A DNA stretch of 64,000 nt from an uncultured Bacteroidota bacterium (GTDB taxonomy: Bacteria > Bacteroidota > Bacteroidia > Chitinophagales > LD1): contig CALAYL010000004.1 in NCBI GenBank assembly GCA_937894725.1, positions 1 to 64,000 of the forward strand, in the 5' to 3' direction. Shown in pieces: positions 1-9,005 of this stretch. Numbering within the stretch: position 1 is the stretch's first letter; each line of letters begins with the position of its first letter. Below the pieces are notes generated by a model. It worked only from the letters and a program-made list of their open reading frames with translations. It was not told where the DNA came from and searched no databases. The position numbers were made by a program, and so were the translations under genes.

Positions 1-92
1 TTTCTTCATTTAACTTATTTTTTACAAAAATTACATTTTATTTTAACATTAACAAAGAATAGTATAAAAATATATACATAATATTTTCAAAT

Positions 93-123
93 AAAAAAAG
101 GCACCTATTAAAAGGTGCCTTTT
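93..123 (-). terminator. Rho-independent terminator of rpsA
   Basis: An 8-bp perfect stem (99-106 with 113-120) with a 6-nt loop is followed on the minus strand by a run of T. It starts 23 bases past the rpsA stop codon, the right place and orientation to end the rpsA transcript. Confidence 0.85.
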
Positions 124-145
124 GATGTAATTGTCTAAAATTTAA

Positions 146-2470
146 TTAGTAAGATACTTTTGGTTCAAGTGTTTTAGCTTCTTCAACCCAGCTCTCTACT
201 TGACTTTCGCCAGGTAAAGAATTCACCAAGTTTTTTTCTGCATTCACTTCTACCATTTTAGCATGAAGATTAGCGGGTACTCTGTTTCTTAGTTCCTTTA
301 CAGTATCTACACCTGATGCTTCGAGCAACTCGGCATACTGACCTGCTACTCCATTGATTCTAAATAAATCGGCCATATTTACCCACTTCAAAATAAGCTT
401 CTCCTCTATTTCTGTAGCAGCTGCAAGGGCTTTACGTCCTTTTTTGTCAGCTCCTGCTACTAATAAATCTTCCACATATTTCACTTCTGCAGTGCCTAAT
501 TTTTCTTTGTACACTGGTCCGATGCCTTCAATTTTCTCGATTGGTGTATGTGTTGTTTTTTCTGACTTAGTAGCATCTGGAGCAGTAAACAAATCAGTAG
601 AAGCTTCTGCTTTTTCTGCTTTCTCAACTTTAGCCGCCTTTGGTGCTTTTTCCGCTTTTGATGATTCTGCAGCTGTATTCATCTTCTCTTTTAGTTCAGA
701 CAATACATCTAAGTCCCCAAAGGTAGATTTGCTTACAGATTTTTGAAGCTCTTTCACTTTCGTGTTAGTTGCATCCTTTTCTGCTTTCTTCTCAGCTTTC
801 ACGGCTTGCTCTTCTTCATGTTGTACTTCTTCCCAAATACGAGCATGAGATACGTAGATTTTCTTTTCGTTACGATTAAACTCAATTACTTTGAATTCGC
901 CTTTTTCGTCAGCAACCATATTTCCACCACTTTGTTTAGCTAAGTGTTTTTTAGGTGCAAATCCTTCAAGACCATAAGGTAAAAGTACGGTAGCACCTTT
1001 TTCTTCTACATTCAACACTACTGCTTCATGTACAGAACCTACTGGGAATACATTTTCGAAAGTATCCCATGGGTCTTCTTCGATTTGTTTGTGTCCTAAT
1101 GAAAGTTTTCGGTTTTCATTATCTATATCTAATACTACTACTTCCAACTCAGCACCTACTTTCGTAAACTCGCTTGGATGGTTGAATCGTTTAGTCCAAG
1201 AAAGGTCAGAGATATGAATCATACCACCAATACCATCGCTCAATTCGATAAATACGCCATATGGAGTTAAGTTTTTCACTTCGCCTTTTGTTCTTGTGCC
1301 TACAGGGAATTTCTCTGCAACTAGATTCCAAGGATCTTCAGTCAAACGCTTAAGCGACAATGACATTTTGCGCTCTTCTCTGTCGATCGTCATTACGATA
1401 GCTTCGTGAGTTTCGCCAAGTGTAAAGAATTCACGAGAGTTAGTAGGCGTAGATGACCAGCTTACTTCTGAAATGTGGATAAGTCCTTCAACTCCTGGTG
1501 TAAGCTCAAGGAATGAACCGTAATCTTCGATGTTTACGATTTTTCCTTTCACTTTAGAGCCTACTTCGATGTTGGCATCTAAAGTATCCCAAGGGTGTTG
1601 TTGCAATTGCTTAAGACCTAATGAAATACGTTTTTTATTATCATCGTATTCAAGTACTACTACATTCAATTTCTGGTTGATTTCTAGTACTTCGTTTGGA
1701 TGATTTATACGTCCCCAAGATATATCGGTGATATAAAGTAGTCCATCAACACCTCCAAGATCGATAAACGCACCGAAGTCAGTAATGTTTTTGATAACTC
1801 CCTCCAATACTTGACCTTTTTCAAGCTTGCTGATAATCTCATCACGTTGCTGTTCGATATCTGACTCGATAAGTGCCTTATGAGAAACTACCGCATTTTT
1901 GATTGCTTCGTTTACTTTCACCACCTTCAATTCCAATGTTTTGCCTACGTAAATATCGTAGTCTGTAATTGGTTTCACATCTATTTGAGAACCTGGTAAG
2001 AATGTCTCTAAACCAAATACGTTAGCAATCAAGCCACCCTTAGTTTTGCTAGATATTTTACCTTCTACAATAACGCCTGTAGCACAAGCATCCACGATTT
2101 TCTCCCAAGCTTTGAGTAATTTCGCATTTTTGCGACTCAATATGAGTGTACCGTTTTTGTCTTCTTTGCTTACTACATATACGTCATAAGCTTCGCCTAC
2201 GCGTAAATCTTCGTCTCTAAATTCTGAAATAGGCACTAAACCATCTGATTTGTATCCTACATTCAAAACGGCATCAGCACCTGTAATAGCTACTACTACT
2301 CCAGATACGATTTCATTGTCTGTAAGGCTACGAAGTGTAGGTATGTACACTAGGTCATATTTATCAAAATCTTCTTGTGCATAGGTGCTCACATTTCTAC
2401 GATCCACATCCCAGTTGAAATCGTCATGTGGAGTTTCCACCACGGTGTTTTCTAAATTGTTTTCTGACAT
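146..2470 (-). CDS. rpsA: 30S ribosomal protein S1 with C-terminal DUF4332 domain
   Basis: S1 binds mRNA on the small ribosomal subunit and helps start translation. Six S1/OB-fold repeats cover roughly residues 50-560; repeats 3-5 carry the clear pattern of an FGAF/YGSF/YGVF strand followed by a GLxxIS-type motif. A Lys/Ala/Glu-rich linker follows. The last 131 residues (149-541 in the DNA) match the remembered DUF4332 consensus, a tandem helix-hairpin-helix-like domain with GIGP and INGV turns. I start at the ATG at 2470 (774 residues, MSENN); the frame stays open to 2539, but the predicted -7 box at 2537-2544 makes the longer form unlikely. The extra domain makes this protein longer than the roughly 600 residues I expect for S1 in this phylum. 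The S1 assignment is secure; the role of the DUF4332 domain is unknown. Confidence 0.95.
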   Translation of the reverse strand: MSENNLENTVVETPHDDFNWDVDRRNVSTYAQEDFDKYDLVYIPTLRSLTDNEIVSGVVVAITGADAVLNVGYKSDGLVPISEFRDEDLRVGEAYDVYVVSKEDKNGTLILSRKNAKLLKAWEKIVDACATGVIVEGKISSKTKGGLIANVFGLETFLPGSQIDVKPITDYDIYVGKTLELKVVKVNEAIKNAVVSHKALIESDIEQQRDEIISKLEKGQVLEGVIKNITDFGAFIDLGGVDGLLYITDISWGRINHPNEVLEINQKLNVVVLEYDDNKKRISLGLKQLQQHPWDTLDANIEVGSKVKGKIVNIEDYGSFLELTPGVEGLIHISEVSWSSTPTNSREFFTLGETHEAIVMTIDREERKMSLSLKRLTEDPWNLVAEKFPVGTRTKGEVKNLTPYGVFIELSDGIGGMIHISDLSWTKRFNHPSEFTKVGAELEVVVLDIDNENRKLSLGHKQIEEDPWDTFENVFPVGSVHEAVVLNVEEKGATVLLPYGLEGFAPKKHLAKQSGGNMVADEKGEFKVIEFNRNEKKIYVSHARIWEEVQHEEEQAVKAEKKAEKDATNTKVKELQKSVSKSTFGDLDVLSELKEKMNTAAESSKAEKAPKAAKVEKAEKAEASTDLFTAPDATKSEKTTHTPIEKIEGIGPVYKEKLGTAEVKYVEDLLVAGADKKGRKALAAATEIEEKLILKWVNMADLFRINGVAGQYAELLEASGVDTVKELRNRVPANLHAKMVEVNAEKNLVNSLPGESQVESWVEEAKTLEPKVSY

Positions 2471-2536
2471 AATCATGATACCTTGATTTTTTATTCTCGA
2501 AAGGCAACTCGAGTTTTTGTTTTTTAAAATAGGGCG

Positions 2537-2544
2537 CAAATATA
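2537..2544 (-). promoter_or_regulatory. Predicted rpsA promoter, -7 box
   Basis: Read on the minus strand the sequence is TATATTTG, an exact match to the Bacteroidota -7 consensus TAnnTTTG. I see no convincing TTTG at -33. It predicts a leader of about 60 nt before the ATG at 2470. That leader contains a short hairpin (2496-2500 with 2509-2513). Confidence 0.6.
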
Positions 2545-2647
2545 AGGTTTTTTCCTAAAAAAATTAATCTTTTCAATTAGGGCTATTCTTTTCTTCAAGT
2601 TTCAAAAATTAATGCCTTTTTTTGCACCGCTCAAAAATACAGATAAC

Positions 2648-3979
2648 ATGTTTGAAAACTTACAAGACAAACTCGATTCGGCATTTAAAACCTTGAAAGG
2701 TCAAGGTAAAATCACCGAAATAAACGTAGCCGAAACCATCAAAGAGATACGAAAAGCGCTAGTAGATGCGGATGTGAACTATAAAATAGCCAAAGAGTTT
2801 ACCAATACTATAAAGGATAAGGCCCTAGGTCAAAATGTGCTTACGGCAGTATCGCCAAGTCAGCTCATTACGAAAATCATGAGCGATGAGCTCACAACCT
2901 TGATGGGTGGCACAGTGGCTGAATTTAAAACACAAGGTTCGCCCGCTATCATCCTCATTGCTGGATTGCAAGGCTCAGGTAAAACCACTTTTACACACAA
3001 ATTAGCCAATTATTTAAAGAACAAAAAGAGCAAACGTCCCTTAATGGTAGCTTGTGACGTGTATCGTCCTGCGGCTATCGACCAGCTTATTTTGCTGGGA
3101 GAAAAAATTAATATTCCCGTTTTTTCAGATAAAGAAAGTAGTTCGCCTCTTGCAATTGCTGAAAAAGGGATTGCTTTTGCGAAAGAAAATAACCACGATG
3201 TGGTGATAATAGATACTGCAGGTCGATTGGCGGTAGATGATGAGATGATGAAAGAGATTTCACAACTCAAAACAAAGACTCAACCTACCGAAATCTTGTT
3301 TGTAGTAGATTCGATGACTGGCCAAGATGCTGTAAACACCGCCAAAGCCTTTAATGATAGACTAGATTTTGATGGAGTAGTGCTAACCAAACTAGATGGA
3401 GATACCAGAGGTGGTGCGGCACTTACTATTTCATATACTGTGGGTAAGCCAATCAAGTTTGTGTCATTGGGCGAAAAAGCGGATGCGCTTGATGTGTTTT
3501 ACCCTGATCGTATGGCACAGCGTATTTTGGGTATGGGCGATATTGTTTCTTTCGTTGAAAAGGCGCAAGCGCAGTACGATGAAAAGAAAGCAAGAGAAAT
3601 CGAATCTAAGATTCGTAAAAATCAGTTTAGCTTCAACGACTTTCTTTATCAGCTCAATCAGATCAAAAAGATGGGCAACATGAAAGATCTATTGGGCATG
3701 ATTCCAGGAGTTGGGAAAGCTGTTAAGGATATAGACATCAGCAACGATTCTTTTAAGAAAATAGAGGCCATTATCTATTCGATGACACCTACGGAGCGGA
3801 GCAATCCTGATTTGCTCGATGGTAAACGAAGACAGCGCCTAGCAAAAGGTTCTGGTAATTCGATACAAGAAGTAAATGCCTTTATCAAGCAATTTGACGA
3901 GATGAAAAAAATGATGAAGTCGATGCAAAAAATGACAGAATCGGGCAGACCGATGAAAGGTATGCCAGGAATGAAATAG
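2648..3979 (+). CDS. ffh: Signal recognition particle GTPase Ffh
   Basis: Ffh binds signal sequences emerging from the ribosome together with SRP RNA and docks at FtsY in the membrane. The N-terminal helical domain is followed by the GTPase with its P-loop (LQGSGKTT), DTAGR and TKLDGDTRGG motifs, then a Met-rich M domain that ends in several Met-Lys clusters typical of signal-peptide and RNA binding. The length of 443 residues is normal. I take the ATG at 2648 (MFENLQDKL), the usual family start; the frame is open from 2612, but the 12 extra residues look unlike Ffh. It is divergent from rpsA across about 180 bp. Confidence 0.96.
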   Translation: MFENLQDKLDSAFKTLKGQGKITEINVAETIKEIRKALVDADVNYKIAKEFTNTIKDKALGQNVLTAVSPSQLITKIMSDELTTLMGGTVAEFKTQGSPAIILIAGLQGSGKTTFTHKLANYLKNKKSKRPLMVACDVYRPAAIDQLILLGEKINIPVFSDKESSSPLAIAEKGIAFAKENNHDVVIIDTAGRLAVDDEMMKEISQLKTKTQPTEILFVVDSMTGQDAVNTAKAFNDRLDFDGVVLTKLDGDTRGGAALTISYTVGKPIKFVSLGEKADALDVFYPDRMAQRILGMGDIVSFVEKAQAQYDEKKAREIESKIRKNQFSFNDFLYQLNQIKKMGNMKDLLGMIPGVGKAVKDIDISNDSFKKIEAIIYSMTPTERSNPDLLDGKRRQRLAKGSGNSIQEVNAFIKQFDEMKKMMKSMQKMTESGRPMKGMPGMK

Positions 3980-3981
3980 CT

Positions 3982-4608
3982 TTATTTCAAAAATGTTTGA
4001 TATTCCCTCATGGAGATAAACTCCGCTCCCAAGCTTGATAAATGGGAAGTATATACTTGACAGTCGATGAGTGCGTATTTGTTCGTTTTTACTAAATACG
4101 CCAGGGCAATTTTGGAAGCATCTGCGACTGTGTGAAACATACTTTCACCACAGAAAACAGCACCTACCGCTACGCCATACAAGCCACCAACAAGCTCCTC
4201 CCCTTGCCAAACTTCTACAGATTTGGCTATCCCTTTTTGATTCAGCGCAATGTAAGCTGTGCGCATATCGTTTGTAATCCAAGTGCCATTCTGTCCTATT
4301 CGTTTTGCCTTAGCACATTGGTCTATGACTTGCGCAAAAGCTTGATTTTCGGTTATTGTGAATAGTGCTTTACTTATTTTTTTTTGCAATGACTTAGCCA
4401 TGATAAATTTTTGAGGAAATAAGACAAAACGCTCCTGTGGGGCATACCATAAAATGGGCTCTCCTTCCGAATACCAAGGAAAAATACCTTGTTGATATGC
4501 TAATAGAAGTCGCTCAATAGATAAGTCTCCTCCTATGGCTAGGAGCCCATCTGCTGCTGCATATTTTGGCTTCGGAAAGATTAATTCTTCATTTAGTCGA
4601 AAAACCAC
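3982..4608 (-). CDS. aat: Leucyl/phenylalanyl-tRNA-protein transferase
   Basis: Aat adds Leu or Phe from aminoacyl-tRNA to N-terminal Lys or Arg of proteins, marking them for ClpAP through ClpS (N-degron pathway). Signatures seen are GLLAIGGDLS, the QGIFPWY motif and the VGGLYGVAVGAVFCGESMF core. The 208 residues cover the catalytic domain with only a short N-terminal extension. The start is a GTG at 4608; no nearby ATG would keep the conserved N terminus. It is convergent with ffh, leaving only 2 bp between the stop codons. Confidence 0.94.
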   Translation of the reverse strand: MVFRLNEELIFPKPKYAAADGLLAIGGDLSIERLLLAYQQGIFPWYSEGEPILWYAPQERFVLFPQKFIMAKSLQKKISKALFTITENQAFAQVIDQCAKAKRIGQNGTWITNDMRTAYIALNQKGIAKSVEVWQGEELVGGLYGVAVGAVFCGESMFHTVADASKIALAYLVKTNKYALIDCQVYTSHLSSLGAEFISMREYQTFLK

Positions 4609-4630
4609 TTGGATAATTTTCTATTAAAAC

Positions 4631-4638
4631 TATTTTTA
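4631..4638 (+). promoter_or_regulatory. Possible -7 promoter box before the acyl-CoA carboxylase gene
   Basis: TATTTTTA is one base away from TAnnTTTG and lies 17 nt before the ATG at 4656. The region is AT-rich, so a chance match is quite possible. Confidence 0.3.
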
Positions 4639-4655
4639 CCCAACAATAAATAAAA

Positions 4656-6296
4656 ATGAGCATAAATACGGATATAGAGTTTAACAAAAATGAAGACGCC
4701 TTGAAAATGGCCATGTCAGACATTAAAAAGATTTCAGAAACAATAAAACTAGGTGGAGGAAAAAAATCCATAGAAAGACACAAAGCCAAAGGAAAACTCA
4801 CTGCTCGTGAGCGAATTGATTTGCTTTTGGATAAAGGTACGGAGCGGCTCGAAGTTGGCCTTTGGGCGGCTTATGACATGTATGAAGAAGAAGGAGGTTG
4901 TCCATCAGCAGGAGTAGTGGCAGTGATAGGTTATATTGAAAAGCGCATGTGTATGGTGCTCGCCAATGACGCTACAGTGAAGGCGGGAGCTTGGTTTCCG
5001 ATGACGGGCAAAAAAAATCTGAGAGCGCAGGAGATAGCGATGGAAAATAATTTGCCTATCATTTATCTTGTAGATAGCGCAGGTGCATTTTTACCTATGC
5101 AGGATGAGATTTTTCCAGATAAAGAAAACTTTGGTCGAATCTTTAGAAATAATGCGGTGATGTCAGCTGCGGGTATTCCGCAGATAGCGGCTATCATGGG
5201 TAGCTGTGTGGCTGGCGGGGCGTATCTACCTATTATGAGTGATGAGGCTTTGATTGTAGAAGGTACAGGGTCTGTGTTTTTGGCGGGTTCATTTTTAGTA
5301 AAATCAGCTATTGGCGAAGATATTGACAATGAAACGCTGGGGGGCGCTACTACACATTGTGAAATTAGCGGTGTGACCGATTATAAAATGAAAAATGACG
5401 AGGAATGTATCGCTAAAATCCGCAGTCTCGTGAGCAAGCAAGGACATAACCCAAAGGCAGGTTTTGACAGAGTAGAAGCCAAAGTTCCAGCATTACCTAT
5501 TGAAGATATTTATGGTCTTTTTCCTGAAGACAGTGCGAAGCAGTACGATATGCTAGAAGTGATAAAACGCATCGTGGACAATAGCGAAATAGACCAATAC
5601 AAAGAAGAGTATGGCAAGTCGATTATATGCGGTTATGCCCGTGTAGAAGGCTGGGCAGTAGGTATAGTAGCTAATCAGCGTAAAGTAGTCAAAAGCAAAA
5701 AAGGCGAAATGCAGTTTGGAGGGGTGATATATAGTGACTCAGCAGATAAAGCGGCTCGCTTTATCATGAATTGTAATCAGAAAAAAATACCCCTTGTTTT
5801 CTTGCAAGATGTGACTGGATTTATGGTAGGCTCTCGTTCTGAACAGGGAGGTATCATTAAGGATGGCGCAAAGCTAGTAGCCGCAGTGGCCAATTCGGTA
5901 GTGCCTAAGTTTACTTTTATTGTAGGCAATTCCTATGGCGCTGGCAACTATGCCATGTGTGGCAAGGCGTATGACCCACGACTTATCTATGCTTGGCCAA
6001 CTTCTAAAATAGCGGTAATGGGCGGAGAACAAGCAGCCAAAACAATGGTGCAGATTCAAGTAGCTCAACTAAAAAAGAAAGGACAAATAATCAATCCAGA
6101 GGTTGAAAAAGAACTTTTTGATCAAACAAAAGCGAAATATGACCGTACGCTTGACCCTAGATATGCTGCTGCTAGGCTGTGGACTGATGGTATTATTGAC
6201 CCCTTAGATACACGAAAAACAATTGCGCTGGGTATAGAAATGGCTAACCACGCTCCTATTACTAAGGCTTTTAATGTGGGGATTATTCAAACATAA
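4656..6296 (+). CDS. Acyl-CoA carboxylase, carboxyltransferase (beta) subunit
   Basis: This is the biotin-dependent carboxyltransferase half of an acyl-CoA carboxylase; it moves CO2 from carboxybiotin to an acyl-CoA. Two crotonase-like halves are visible. The first has the LVDSAGAFLP and MGSCVAGGAYLP oxyanion-hole region; the second has FLQDVTGFMVG and GNSYGAGNYAMCGKAYDPR. The wording of these motifs and the 546-residue length are closest to methylcrotonyl-CoA carboxylase beta subunits (leucine breakdown) rather than propionyl-CoA carboxylase, but the substrate cannot be settled by eye. The biotin carboxylase/carrier partner is not in this window. Confidence 0.9.
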   Translation: MSINTDIEFNKNEDALKMAMSDIKKISETIKLGGGKKSIERHKAKGKLTARERIDLLLDKGTERLEVGLWAAYDMYEEEGGCPSAGVVAVIGYIEKRMCMVLANDATVKAGAWFPMTGKKNLRAQEIAMENNLPIIYLVDSAGAFLPMQDEIFPDKENFGRIFRNNAVMSAAGIPQIAAIMGSCVAGGAYLPIMSDEALIVEGTGSVFLAGSFLVKSAIGEDIDNETLGGATTHCEISGVTDYKMKNDEECIAKIRSLVSKQGHNPKAGFDRVEAKVPALPIEDIYGLFPEDSAKQYDMLEVIKRIVDNSEIDQYKEEYGKSIICGYARVEGWAVGIVANQRKVVKSKKGEMQFGGVIYSDSADKAARFIMNCNQKKIPLVFLQDVTGFMVGSRSEQGGIIKDGAKLVAAVANSVVPKFTFIVGNSYGAGNYAMCGKAYDPRLIYAWPTSKIAVMGGEQAAKTMVQIQVAQLKKKGQIINPEVEKELFDQTKAKYDRTLDPRYAAARLWTDGIIDPLDTRKTIALGIEMANHAPITKAFNVGIIQT

Positions 6297-6301
6297 TTTT
6301 A

Positions 6302-6309
6302 TACCTTCG
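6302..6309 (+). promoter_or_regulatory. Possible -7 promoter box for the DUF2059 gene
   Basis: TACCTTCG differs from TAnnTTTG at one base and sits 14 nt before the ATG at 6323, just after the carboxylase stop. It could give the 6323-7825 run its own transcript. Confidence 0.35.
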
Positions 6310-6322
6310 TAAAAAAATTAAA

Positions 6323-6751
6323 ATGAAAAGATTCAGCCTTTTATTACTGATATTATCCCTTCCGTTATGGAGTATTGCTCAAAATACACCCAAAGAAAAA
6401 AAAGTAGTGGAGCTAGTCAAGATAATGGGTGGTGGCGATATTGCTAAACAAGTGATAGGTACTATGATGACTTCTTTTAAAACTGTTTATACTGATGTGC
6501 CAGAGGATTTTTGGGATGATTTTGTAAATGAAATAAACCCTCGTGAAATAGAAAATATGCTTATACCCATCTATCTTAAGTACTATTCAGAAAAAGAGCT
6601 CGATGACATCATCACTTTTTATAAGTCGCCTACTGGTAAAAAAATGATAGAAAGTATGCCCGGAATAATGCAAGAATCTATGGAAGTTGGTAGAGCATTT
6701 GGTGCTAAATTAGCTGAAAGGGTAGTGTGTAAACTGAATAAAAAGAAGTAA
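6323..6751 (+). CDS. Exported DUF2059-domain protein
   Basis: This is a 142-residue protein with a clear signal peptide (hydrophobic residues 4-16, cleavage after SIAQ). The mature part is helical and matches the DUF2059 pattern: a central region ending in a motif like FYKSPTGKKMIESMPGIMQES. The family is periplasmic and of unknown function. It lies 26 bp after the carboxylase gene and 4 bp before the next gene, so co-transcription is likely. Confidence 0.8.
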   Translation: MKRFSLLLLILSLPLWSIAQNTPKEKKVVELVKIMGGGDIAKQVIGTMMTSFKTVYTDVPEDFWDDFVNEINPREIENMLIPIYLKYYSEKELDDIITFYKSPTGKKMIESMPGIMQESMEVGRAFGAKLAERVVCKLNKKK

Positions 6752-6755
6752 CAGC

Positions 6756-7439
6756 TTGAATACAACGCTGAAAAATATTGACACTTTATCGCTGGAGCAA
6801 CTCTTAAAACTTAAAGAGGAGCATCCTTATTTTTCAGTGGCAAATGCTGCGTCTTCAAAAAAAATGAAGAGTTCGCCATATTTTAATGCAGCATTATCAA
6901 GAGCATCCATTTTTGCTGCGGATAGAAATCAACTTCGCAAATATATCGAGCAGGAGTTTACAAATACTTCCACTTTAACAGTAGAAAATGAGTTGCAGCC
7001 TATTGCAAAAGCAGAAGAAATCGTCTTTGTACAACAAGATGAAACGGTTGACTACACTAAATCTTCATTTACCTTTAATCAATGGTTGAATGTATTTGCC
7101 ACTGCTTATACAACCTCAGCAGCGGAGTCAAAACCGATTGACGACTTAGATAAATTGATACTTCATTCCGCCCAATCTGCGCAGTTTCTGACAGAGTCAT
7201 TAAAGCAGGAAACCAACTATAGCAAAGGTTTAGATAGCTTTCTAGAAAACGAAAAGCATAGACATAAAATAAAAAAATCATCACATACAGAATTTCATGT
7301 TGTAACTGAAACTTTGGCTAAACTGTATATTGCACAGGGCAAAAACACTATGGCTGTGGAGGTATTTGAAAAATTGATGTTGAAATATCCAGAAAAAAGT
7401 ATTTACTTCGCACAGCAAATTCAAAAATTAAAGAAATAA
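6756..7439 (+). CDS. Uncharacterised cytoplasmic protein with a short TPR-like tail
   Basis: I do not recognise a named family. The 227 residues have no signal peptide. The N-terminal part contains the phrase LKEEHPYFSVANAASSKKM, a pattern I remember from unnamed Bacteroidota proteins. The C-terminal 50 residues (ETLAKLYIAQGKNTMAVEVFEKL) look like one TPR-type helical hairpin. The start is a TTG at 6756, 4 bp after the previous stop; the next in-frame ATG would remove the first 36 residues. The gene ends 2 bp before secG, so it probably belongs to the same transcript. Confidence 0.7.
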   Translation: MNTTLKNIDTLSLEQLLKLKEEHPYFSVANAASSKKMKSSPYFNAALSRASIFAADRNQLRKYIEQEFTNTSTLTVENELQPIAKAEEIVFVQQDETVDYTKSSFTFNQWLNVFATAYTTSAAESKPIDDLDKLILHSAQSAQFLTESLKQETNYSKGLDSFLENEKHRHKIKKSSHTEFHVVTETLAKLYIAQGKNTMAVEVFEKLMLKYPEKSIYFAQQIQKLKK

Positions 7440-7441
7440 CC

Positions 7442-7825
7442 ATGTATATTTTACTCACTGTTCTCATCATCTTAGTATGTATATTCCTCGCTATCGTAGT
7501 ATTAATTCAAAATCCTAAAGGAGGTGGTGTGAGTGCGACTTTCAGCGGTACTAGTCAACAACTTTTTGGTGCTTCTCGTTCGTCTGATGTAGTTGAAAAA
7601 ACAACTTGGACATTAGCTATTTTAATGATGGTATTTTGTGTTAGTTCTGGTTTTTTTATTAACAGAAACAAAGTAGCAACTGCTAATACGGTAATAGAAA
7701 AATCAGAAGTTGAGAAAAGAGCTAACGAAACTGGTGCATTCAATCAGCAACCTGTAACACCTATACAAGCTCCAGCTCAGCAACCTGAGCCAGCTCCTGC
7801 TACGCCAGCAGCTCCCGCAAAGTAA
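7442..7825 (+). CDS. secG: Preprotein translocase subunit SecG
   Basis: SecG is the small accessory membrane subunit of SecYEG that aids protein export. It shows the usual two membrane segments (about residues 3-23 and 53-74) separated by the conserved cytoplasmic loop with QNPKGGG, FSGTSQQLFGASRSSDVVEKTTW. A charged, then Pro/Ala/Gln-rich tail of about 45 residues follows, as is common in this phylum. The start is 2 bp after the preceding gene. Confidence 0.93.
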   Translation: MYILLTVLIILVCIFLAIVVLIQNPKGGGVSATFSGTSQQLFGASRSSDVVEKTTWTLAILMMVFCVSSGFFINRNKVATANTVIEKSEVEKRANETGAFNQQPVTPIQAPAQQPEPAPATPAAPAK

Positions 7826-7840
7826 TTTTTGCTTTTAGGT

Positions 7841-8893
7841 TTATAAAGAAATCTCAGCTATATTTTCTAGCACTTTTTTAACTATTTGTGCCATGGTAGT
7901 TATTTCTTCATTGGCATTCATATTGAATTGAGTAAAAAGTTCGCTTTTCAATTGCCTGATTTTGTCTGGCTGAGATAAGGGTTCATTTTCAAGAGATTTC
8001 AACAACTCGCTTAGTTGTTCTTTAGATGCAATGATTCTTCGCGCCATTAAGGTTCGCTCCTCTTGTTGATACTGCTGTACCACATTCTTATTAAAATGCT
8101 TTTGCACTAAAGCTACCAGCTCTTGATTTTCTTTAAAAAACTGTGGTAGATAGAGATTCTTTCTCCCCTCATAGCATTGCTGGTCAAAGTCGATAGCGCG
8201 AATCCGAAACTGCGCCTCTTCAAAATCTGGCGTCACATCTACTACATAGTTGTATGAACGCATATCGCCCAATAGTCGAACAAAACAACGTTCGTTGAAT
8301 TTTACAAATTCTTTAGCGATTCGTTTGAGGTTATAGTCGTGTACATGCAAATGGTTTTTGATAAACATATCGCCAGGTATGCCTGCAATATGCTCTTCGA
8401 CAAGACAATTTTCGTTGGCAAAAAAATTGATACGCGAAGGGGATAAAATATCTTCTAGCTCCAATCCAAAAATACGTGAACTGTCGGTTTTTTTTATATA
8501 AAAATAATCATAGACATCATTGAAATTATTGACTATTTTAATCCTAAAGGGGTGTGTATTGCCAAAGGTGCAAAAATCCACCCGCTCTATGTCTAAGTGC
8601 TTATGCACCTTACTGTCTCCACCAGTTTTGAGGATAGCATATATTTGTTTTAGCCCTTCATATAGCGAAGCTATATCTCCAGCGGGATAAAGTGCGGTAG
8701 CCCAAAGCGTATCTTTTTTTGTTTTAGCATCATACACTGGTAGCGTTTCTGTAAAACGCATCAAATCGTCATAGCTAATCGGAAAAGCAATTGTTCTATC
8801 ATACTTTTTTAGATAGTCAAGCAATGGCATTTTGAGCGAATAGGCTTCCTTTTTTTTAGATATGTGGTCAGGGTCTTCTTTCTTTTTTGTCAT
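7841..8893 (-). CDS. Uncharacterised protein with kinase-like motifs
   Basis: This is a 350-residue soluble protein with no family I can name. Seen by eye is an order of motifs that resembles protein-kinase-like or aminoglycoside-phosphotransferase-like folds: a possible Lys at 134 (FYIKK), an acidic hinge followed by Gly-Pro (EEHIAGIPG, about 166-174), a catalytic-loop-like GD-x-R-xx-N (Asp200, Asn205), and a metal-binding-like IDFD (Asp225, Asp227). The C-terminal 100 residues are helical and charged. The kinase reading is an inference; a glycine-rich loop is not obvious. It is convergent with secG. Confidence 0.7.
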   Translation of the reverse strand: MTKKKEDPDHISKKKEAYSLKMPLLDYLKKYDRTIAFPISYDDLMRFTETLPVYDAKTKKDTLWATALYPAGDIASLYEGLKQIYAILKTGGDSKVHKHLDIERVDFCTFGNTHPFRIKIVNNFNDVYDYFYIKKTDSSRIFGLELEDILSPSRINFFANENCLVEEHIAGIPGDMFIKNHLHVHDYNLKRIAKEFVKFNERCFVRLLGDMRSYNYVVDVTPDFEEAQFRIRAIDFDQQCYEGRKNLYLPQFFKENQELVALVQKHFNKNVVQQYQQEERTLMARRIIASKEQLSELLKSLENEPLSQPDKIRQLKSELFTQFNMNANEEITTMAQIVKKVLENIAEISL

Positions 8894-9005
8894 TGCTAAA
8901 AATAACTAAATCAGTGAGCTATCAAATGCTCCCAAAAATTAAAATTTTAAAATTTTGTGAGCCTTGGTTCAATCTTTGTTGTAGTTTTATCAATAAATAG
9001 AAATT

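Noticed and set aside
354..943. Plus-strand open frames opposite rpsA
   Set aside because: They are antisense to the well-supported S1 and DUF4332 regions and have no domain, start signal or consistent composition of their own.
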